Shown piece by piece: positions 59,127-64,000 of a stretch of 64,000 bases of DNA (within the stretch, counting starts at the first letter, position 1; each line of letters starts with the position of its first letter). The notes under the pieces are model-generated. The model was not told the DNA's origin. It saw nothing but the letters and a program-made list of their open reading frames with translations, and searched no databases. The DNA is from Ewingella sp963519305 (GTDB taxonomy: Bacteria > Pseudomonadota > Gammaproteobacteria > Enterobacterales > Enterobacteriaceae), in contig CAUQMS010000020.1 of NCBI GenBank assembly GCA_963519305.1, forward strand, positions 1 to 64,000, read 5' to 3'. The position numbers and the translations under genes were made by a program.

Positions 59127-61631
59127 ATGGCTCAAAAACTGACCTTCACCTGCATGTTGCCCAATGGCGTACATGCCCGTCCTGCCAGTCATATCGAAAC
59201 GCTGTGCAACCGTTTTAGTGCCCGTTTCGAATGGCACAACCTGCGAAGCGGCCGGAAAGGAGATGCGAAAAGCGTGTTGTCGCTGATTGGTACGGATACG
59301 CTCTCAGGCGATGAGTGCCAAATCACAATAGAGGGTGCGGATGAGGCGCTGGCACTGGCAGCACTCAGTCACTTTATCGAGCATGAGTTAGCGCACTGTG
59401 ATGCAGCGCTATCGCAGGAGGGCGAAGGCAAGGATGCCGAACCTCTCCCTGAGTCATTAAGTCATCTCTCTCCGACCCTTTTTCGGGGCAATTCCGTCAG
59501 CGTTGGCTGTGCCAGCGGAAAGTTGATAAGCCTGATGAGCGTGGATCTAAATGCCTTGGATTCACTGCCCACGGCGGGTTCGCTGGAATACGAAAAATCG
59601 CAGCTTACTGCCGGGATAAGCCGCTATACCAAAGTATTAGAACTGCGGCTGATGGAGGGAAGTTCCACGACGACGGCAGTACTGGAAGCTCATCATTCTC
59701 TGCTGTGTGATCCTGTATTCCGTGACCAGCTGTCGTTACACATTGAGGCGGGCAGGAGCTGTGCGGAAAGTATTGTCGGCACTGCCGCACATTTCAGCCA
59801 GCAGCTCAGCCTTTCATCCAGCGCCTATCTTCGCGAGCGTGAACTGGATATCCGTGATGTCAGTTTTCAGCTGTTGCAGCACATCTATGGTGAGCAGGAG
59901 TTTGCTTCCCAACCGGCGCTGAGCGAACCCAGTATTTGTCTGGTGGATGAGCTGACGCCAAGTCAGTTTATTGAACTGGATAAACATTTTCTGAAAGGGC
60001 TGTTGCTCGGCAGCGGGGGCAGTACATCCCACACGGTGATCCTCGCCCGTTCTTTTAATATTCCGACGCTGGTGGGTATCAATACGCAGACATTACAGCC
60101 TTATCTCAACCAGAGGGTGCAAATCGATGGCGATCTTGGCGTGGTGGTCTGCAAATTAAGTGAACCCGTGCAGCGCTATTACCAACAGGAGCAGTGGGTC
60201 GCAGAGCAACTGCGGCAACAGCAAAGCCATTATTTGGATAAACCGGGTTATACCGCTGATGGTGTCAGGCTTGAGATTGCTGCCAATATTGCGCACTCAG
60301 TTGAGGCTCCGGCAGCATTTGCCAATGGGGCTGAAGCAATAGGGCTTTTTCGCACCGAAATGCTCTATATGGACCGTACGAAGGAGCCTTCAGAAGATGA
60401 ACTGTATAATATCTTTTGTCAGGCCAGTGACGCGGCGAAAGGGAAACCTATTATCGTTCGCACCATGGATATCGGTGGCGATAAACCTGTCGATTACCTG
60501 AATATTCCCGCTGAGAAGAACCCTTTCCTCGGTTATCGCGCAGTGCGTATTTACCAGGAATATCTGCCGTTATTCCAGACACAGCTACGCGCCATTCTGC
60601 GCGCCTCGGCGCATGGTGCACTGAAAATCATGATCCCGATGATCTCTTCTATGGAAGAGGTGTTGTGGGTGAAAGAAAAAGTAGCAGAAGCCAAACAATC
60701 ACTGCGTACAGAACAGATCCCTTTTGATGAGAGGATCCCTTTAGGCATCATGCTGGAAGTGCCGTCGGTGCTGTTTATTATTGACCAGTGCTGTGAGGAG
60801 GTTGATTTCTTTAGTCTTGGTAGCAACGACCTCACGCAATATCTTCTGGCGGTGGACCGCGATAACGCCAAAGTGATCCGGCATTACAACAGCCTGAATC
60901 CGGCATTTCTGCGCGCTCTGGATCACGCGGTGCGCGAGGTGCACCGCCATGGTAAATGGATTGGTTTATGCGGTGAACTGGGGGCGAAAGGTTCGGTGTT
61001 ACCGTTGCTGGTAGGACTCGGATTGGACGAAATCAGCATGAGTGCTCCTTCTGTTGCCGTTACCAAAGCGCATCTGGCAAAACTCGATAGCCGCGAATGC
61101 CGTCTGTTGCTCAACAGAGCGATGGCCTGTCGTACCTCGCTTGAAGTCGAGCATCTGCTGGCGCAGTTGCGTATGGAAGTCAACGACGTGCCGTTAATTA
61201 CACCCCAGTGTATTGCCCTCGACACAGACTGGCGCAGCAAAGAAGAAGTCATTAAAGGTATGGTGGATAACCTGTTGCTGGATGGGCGTTGCCGCTACCC
61301 GCGTAAACTTGCCGCAGACCTGTGGGCCCGTGAGGCCGTGTTTTCGACCGGTCTGGGGTTTGGTTTTGCCATTCCTCATACCAAGTCAGAGCATATTGAG
61401 CAGTCAACGATCAGTGTCGCCAGGTTACTTCACCCGATAGCCTGGGGAGATGAACAGGCAGAATTTATCATTATGCTGACCCTGAATAAGCACGCAGCAG
61501 GCGATCAGCATATGCGTATTTTTTCCAAACTGGCGCGGCGTATCATGCATGAAGCTTTCCGCGATGCATTGGTTGATGCGAGCTCCGTGCAGCAGGTTGA
61601 ATCGTTGCTGAAACAGGAGCTTGAACTCTGA
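59127..61631 (+). CDS. ptsA: Multiphosphoryl transfer protein PtsA (FrwA): HPr-EI-EIIA fusion
   Basis: An 834-residue cytoplasmic PTS fusion. An HPr domain (about 1-90) has His16 in GVHARPA. The enzyme I part (about 118-670) has the phosphohistidine His302 in GSTSHTVILARS and the PEP-binding segment SNDLTQYLLAVDRDN. A fructose-type EIIA (about 690-834) has His751 in AIPHTKSEH. It can carry phosphate from PEP to an EIIB without the general PTS proteins. The length is close to E. coli PtsA (833). The start at 59127 has GAGGATGTACAA ahead; an upstream ATG (59109) is less fitting. Confidence 0.95.
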   Translation: MAQKLTFTCMLPNGVHARPASHIETLCNRFSARFEWHNLRSGRKGDAKSVLSLIGTDTLSGDECQITIEGADEALALAALSHFIEHELAHCDAALSQEGEGKDAEPLPESLSHLSPTLFRGNSVSVGCASGKLISLMSVDLNALDSLPTAGSLEYEKSQLTAGISRYTKVLELRLMEGSSTTTAVLEAHHSLLCDPVFRDQLSLHIEAGRSCAESIVGTAAHFSQQLSLSSSAYLRERELDIRDVSFQLLQHIYGEQEFASQPALSEPSICLVDELTPSQFIELDKHFLKGLLLGSGGSTSHTVILARSFNIPTLVGINTQTLQPYLNQRVQIDGDLGVVVCKLSEPVQRYYQQEQWVAEQLRQQQSHYLDKPGYTADGVRLEIAANIAHSVEAPAAFANGAEAIGLFRTEMLYMDRTKEPSEDELYNIFCQASDAAKGKPIIVRTMDIGGDKPVDYLNIPAEKNPFLGYRAVRIYQEYLPLFQTQLRAILRASAHGALKIMIPMISSMEEVLWVKEKVAEAKQSLRTEQIPFDERIPLGIMLEVPSVLFIIDQCCEEVDFFSLGSNDLTQYLLAVDRDNAKVIRHYNSLNPAFLRALDHAVREVHRHGKWIGLCGELGAKGSVLPLLVGLGLDEISMSAPSVAVTKAHLAKLDSRECRLLLNRAMACRTSLEVEHLLAQLRMEVNDVPLITPQCIALDTDWRSKEEVIKGMVDNLLLDGRCRYPRKLAADLWAREAVFSTGLGFGFAIPHTKSEHIEQSTISVARLLHPIAWGDEQAEFIIMLTLNKHAAGDQHMRIFSKLARRIMHEAFRDALVDASSVQQVESLLKQELEL

Positions 61632-61643
61632 GATTAACCGGTT

Positions 61644-61675
61644 AAAAAGCCCCGCAGGCGCTGCTGCCCCGGGGC
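61644..61675 (-). terminator. Terminator of ysgA
   Basis: On the minus strand GCCCC and GGGGC pair around a GC-rich loop and are followed by TTTTT (complement of 61644-61648). It lies in the 68-bp gap between the ptsA and ysgA stop codons. Confidence 0.75.
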
Positions 61676-61699
61676 GTCTGATAGCAGAGCCGCGTTGTA

Positions 61700-62539
61700 T
61701 TATTTCACGCCATATTTCTCAAACCATTCCAGCATTCGTTGCCAGCCATCGGCGGCGGCTTCGGGATCGTAGCTGGCCCGGTAATCGGCATTAAAAGCAT
61801 GACCGGCTTGCGGATAAACGACGATCTCTGCCGTGGCATTCGCGGCGCGAATAGCCTGGCGCATGGTTTCCACACTCTCGAGCGAAATGCCTGAGTCCTG
61901 GCCGCCATATAAACCGAGTACCGGTGACGTCAGATCAACCGCTTCATCCACCGGATGTGTCGGACTGGTCAGCGTTTTGTCACCCACTAATTTGCCATAC
62001 CATGCCACGCCAGCTTTCAGCTGAGGGTTGTGCGCGGCATAAAGCCAGGTAATACGACCACCCCAGCAAAAACCGGTAATAGCCAGTTTTGCGGTATCTC
62101 CGCCGTGTTGTGATGCCCAGTGCGCGGTGTGGTCAAGATCCGAGAGCACCTGTTGGTCGGGCACCTTACCCACGACTTTACCGATGATATCGCTGATTTC
62201 CGTGTAATCACGTGGGTCGCCCTGACGGAAATAGAGTTCAGGCGCGATAGCCATATATCCCTGCTTCGCCAACCGGCGGCATACATCCTGAATGTGCTCA
62301 TGTACCCCGAAAATTTCCTGCACCACCAATACCACGGGCAATTTCCCGGTGTAATTCTCCGGGCGTGCAAGATAGGCCGGCATGTCTTCGCCCTGTGACG
62401 GGATTGTGGTCTGGCCCGCGTGCAGCCCTTCGGTATCAGTATGTATCGTGGTACTGGCTACAGGGGTAACAGCCGGTGCAAAGCTGGTCGGAGCCTGTTT
62501 TACTTGCGGTGTAGGTACAGGTAAGTCGTCATTCTTCAT
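61700..62539 (-). CDS. ysgA: Dienelactone hydrolase family protein YsgA
   Basis: A 279-residue alpha/beta hydrolase of the dienelactone hydrolase family. The nucleophile is cysteine in TGFCWGGR, as in true dienelactone hydrolases, with Asp in GGQD and His in AGHAFN completing the triad. E. coli YsgA is similar across its length; its natural substrate is unknown. A Pro/Thr/Ala-rich N-terminal stretch (about 1-45) has no fold signals. The start at 62539 has GGAG at good spacing; ATG 62551 and TTG 62566 are alternatives. It is divergent from katE. Confidence 0.9.
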   Translation of the reverse strand: MKNDDLPVPTPQVKQAPTSFAPAVTPVASTTIHTDTEGLHAGQTTIPSQGEDMPAYLARPENYTGKLPVVLVVQEIFGVHEHIQDVCRRLAKQGYMAIAPELYFRQGDPRDYTEISDIIGKVVGKVPDQQVLSDLDHTAHWASQHGGDTAKLAITGFCWGGRITWLYAAHNPQLKAGVAWYGKLVGDKTLTSPTHPVDEAVDLTSPVLGLYGGQDSGISLESVETMRQAIRAANATAEIVVYPQAGHAFNADYRASYDPEAAADGWQRMLEWFEKYGVK

Positions 62540-62741
62540 TTCGGTCTCCATACTTTTCTTATGCAATGAGTCGCGCTGTTGTTTTTAAACTATAGCTATA
62601 AACCCGCCACGGCAAGACACAGGACATGTCCTATAGTTAGGTGTTGAGGATAAAAAGTCTTAAGACTGAGGCTCAGAACAGTAAGCGGTTGTCGTCAATC
62701 TACCGCCCGTTGTGAAACTGAATGTTAAGGAGTTATGTTCA
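62540..62741. promoter_or_regulatory. Divergent ysgA / katE promoter region
   Basis: This 202-bp region contains a perfect 12-bp palindrome AGGACATGTCCT (62621-62632), followed by CTATAGT (62631-62637), which could be a stationary-phase (sigma-S) -10 element for katE. Sigma-S control is known for E. coli katE; the operator role of the palindrome is a guess. Confidence 0.45.
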
Positions 62742-64000
62742 ATGTCGAAATCAACCCCGAAAAAGCAAAGTGAGCAGAAACCGGCTAACCGCGCCCCCGC
62801 CACGGGCATCGAGTCATCACAGCCTGGACTGGGAAGTCTGGCACCGGCAGACGGATCGCACAAAGTCACGCCGAAACCGACCCCGCCGGGTAAAGAGCCC
62901 ACGGCGTCTGGCAGTGCCAAAAGCCCGAAAAATACCAACGCCAAACTGACCGCGCTGGATATTCATCGCAAAAATGGTGAAAAACACGCGCTGACTACCG
63001 ATCAGGGGACCAAAATCTCCGACGATCAAAATTCTCTCAAAGCGGGAACCCGCGGCCCGACGCTGCTGGAAGACTTTATCCTGCGTGAAAAAATCACCCA
63101 TTTCGACCATGAGCGTATACCTGAGCGCATTGTCCATGCTCGCGGTGCGGCTGCTCATGGCTATTTCCAGCCCTACCGTAGCCTGTCAGATGTAACCAAG
63201 GCAGACTTCCTCGCCGATCCGAAAAAGACAACGCCGGTCTTTGTGCGTTTTTCCACCGTACAGGGCTCGCGTGGCTCGGCGGATTCCGTGCGTGATATTC
63301 GCGGCTGGGCAACCAAGTTTTATACCGATGAAGGGGTATATGACTTAGTCGGCAATAATACCCCGGTGTTCTTTATTCAGGATGCCCACAAATTCCCGGA
63401 CTTCGTCCATGCCGTTAAACCCGAGCCACATAACGAAATCCCACAGGGCGCCAGCGCACATGACAGTTTCTGGGATTATGTGTCGTTGCAACCTGAAACC
63501 TTGCATAACGTCTTCTGGGCGATGTCCGACCGAGGGATCCCGCGTAGCTACCGGACAATGGAAGGCTTTGGTATTCACACTTTCCGTTTTGTGAATGCTG
63601 AAGGGAAATCGACTTTCGTGCGTTTCCACTGGAAGCCCCTGGCGGGTAAGGCCTCTCTGCTTTGGGATGAAGCGCAAAAACTGGCGGGTAAAGATGCCGA
63701 TTTCCATCGCCGTGATTTATGGGAAGCCATCGAAGCAGGTGATTACCCTGAGTATGAACTCGGTGTGCAATTAATTCCCGAAGAGGACGAATTCAAATTT
63801 GATTTCGACCTGTTGGATGCCACTAAACTCATCCCTGAAAAGCTGGTACCTGTTGAAATCGTCGGCAAGATGGTGCTCAACCGTAACCCGGATAACTACT
63901 TTGCCGAAACCGAACAGGTCGCATTCCACCCAGGACACGTTGTTCCAGGCATTGATTTCAGTAATGACCCGTTATTACAGGGCCGACTCTTCTCATATAC
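62742..64000 (+). CDS. katE: Large-subunit catalase KatE (HPII), cut by the window end
   Basis: The first 419 codons of a large-subunit monofunctional catalase (E. coli KatE has 753 residues). A disordered, Lys/Pro-rich N-terminus of about 75 residues leads to the catalase core: VHARGAAAHG with the distal haem histidine, LVGNNTPVFF with the distal asparagine, and RLFSYT with the proximal tyrosine at the very end of the window. A C-terminal flavodoxin-like domain is expected beyond. The AAGGAG ribosome-binding site precedes the ATG. The frame is open to 64000. Confidence 0.96.
   Translation, partial: MSKSTPKKQSEQKPANRAPATGIESSQPGLGSLAPADGSHKVTPKPTPPGKEPTASGSAKSPKNTNAKLTALDIHRKNGEKHALTTDQGTKISDDQNSLKAGTRGPTLLEDFILREKITHFDHERIPERIVHARGAAAHGYFQPYRSLSDVTKADFLADPKKTTPVFVRFSTVQGSRGSADSVRDIRGWATKFYTDEGVYDLVGNNTPVFFIQDAHKFPDFVHAVKPEPHNEIPQGASAHDSFWDYVSLQPETLHNVFWAMSDRGIPRSYRTMEGFGIHTFRFVNAEGKSTFVRFHWKPLAGKASLLWDEAQKLAGKDADFHRRDLWEAIEAGDYPEYELGVQLIPEEDEFKFDFDLLDATKLIPEKLVPVEIVGKMVLNRNPDNYFAETEQVAFHPGHVVPGIDFSNDPLLQGRLFSY

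Overview
The window is a chromosomal segment of a gammaproteobacterium of the order Enterobacterales, most likely family Yersiniaceae (Rahnella, Ewingella, Rouxiella or Serratia-like). Nearly every protein has a recognisable Escherichia coli counterpart of almost the same length. The gene order, however, joins blocks that lie far apart in E. coli: the hemYXDC-cyaA-dapF-xerC-uvrD-corA-recQ-pldB block, the glpTQ operon, the dcrB-zntA-ftsYEX-rpoH-liv-ugp block, the yigM-metR-metE block, the yijO/frw block, and ysgA/katE. The genus call rests on content and layout only, with no database search.

Layout. Positions 1-21 are the last bases of a tRNA-Pro, followed by a strong terminator and a mostly empty 0.55 kb stretch. 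Positions 0.6-4.7 kb (minus strand) hold the haem operon hemC-hemD-hemX-hemY, divergent from cyaA (5.0-7.6 kb, TTG start, CRP site). The run lptM, dapF, DUF484, xerC, yigB, uvrD (7.7-13.4 kb) follows, with a LexA box and attenuator before uvrD. Then come a WbuC-type cupin, corA with a leader peptide, an AbrB-type membrane protein, rarD, yigI, pldA, recQ, rhtC, rhtB, pldB and yigL (to 24.4 kb). Next are glpTQ, dcrB, yhhQ, tusA, zntA (with a ZntR promoter), yhhN, yhhM, yhhL, rsmD, ftsYEX, rpoH and panM (to 38.9 kb). The branched-chain amino acid importer livKHMGF, an aminotransferase and the PhoB-type ugpBAECQ operon run to 51 kb. After yhhA come yigM, metR and metE. From 55.7 kb on the content is more accessory: a lone T4-type lysozyme, a short-chain dehydrogenase, AraC regulator yijO, PTS pieces frwD and ptsA, dienelactone hydrolase ysgA, and the first 419 codons of catalase katE, cut by the window end.

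Working together. Haem synthesis (hemCD with membrane proteins hemXY) sits beside the cAMP gene as in other enterics. Glycerophosphodiester use is covered twice: GlpT/GlpQ (periplasmic hydrolysis, GlpR/CRP control) and UgpBAEC/UgpQ (cytoplasmic hydrolysis, PhoB control). PldA, PldB and YhhN are phospholipid-turnover enzymes that could feed lysophospholipid products into those pathways. FtsYEX plus sigma-32 is the classic cell-division and heat-shock cluster.

Most unusual signals. (1) A family of intergenic elements sits 10-20 nt after the stop codons of uvrD, rhtC and ugpB. Two copies share a 53-bp core with one mismatch. The flanking arms differ between copies but stay self-complementary, which suggests selection on structure. 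(2) A separate composite hairpin-rich repeat lies between livK and livH. (3) An 18-codon leader ORF coupled to a hairpin precedes corA. (4) The Frw phosphotransferase set has no membrane permease in this window. No CRISPR array, prophage, integrase gene or clearly undescribed multi-gene system was found.
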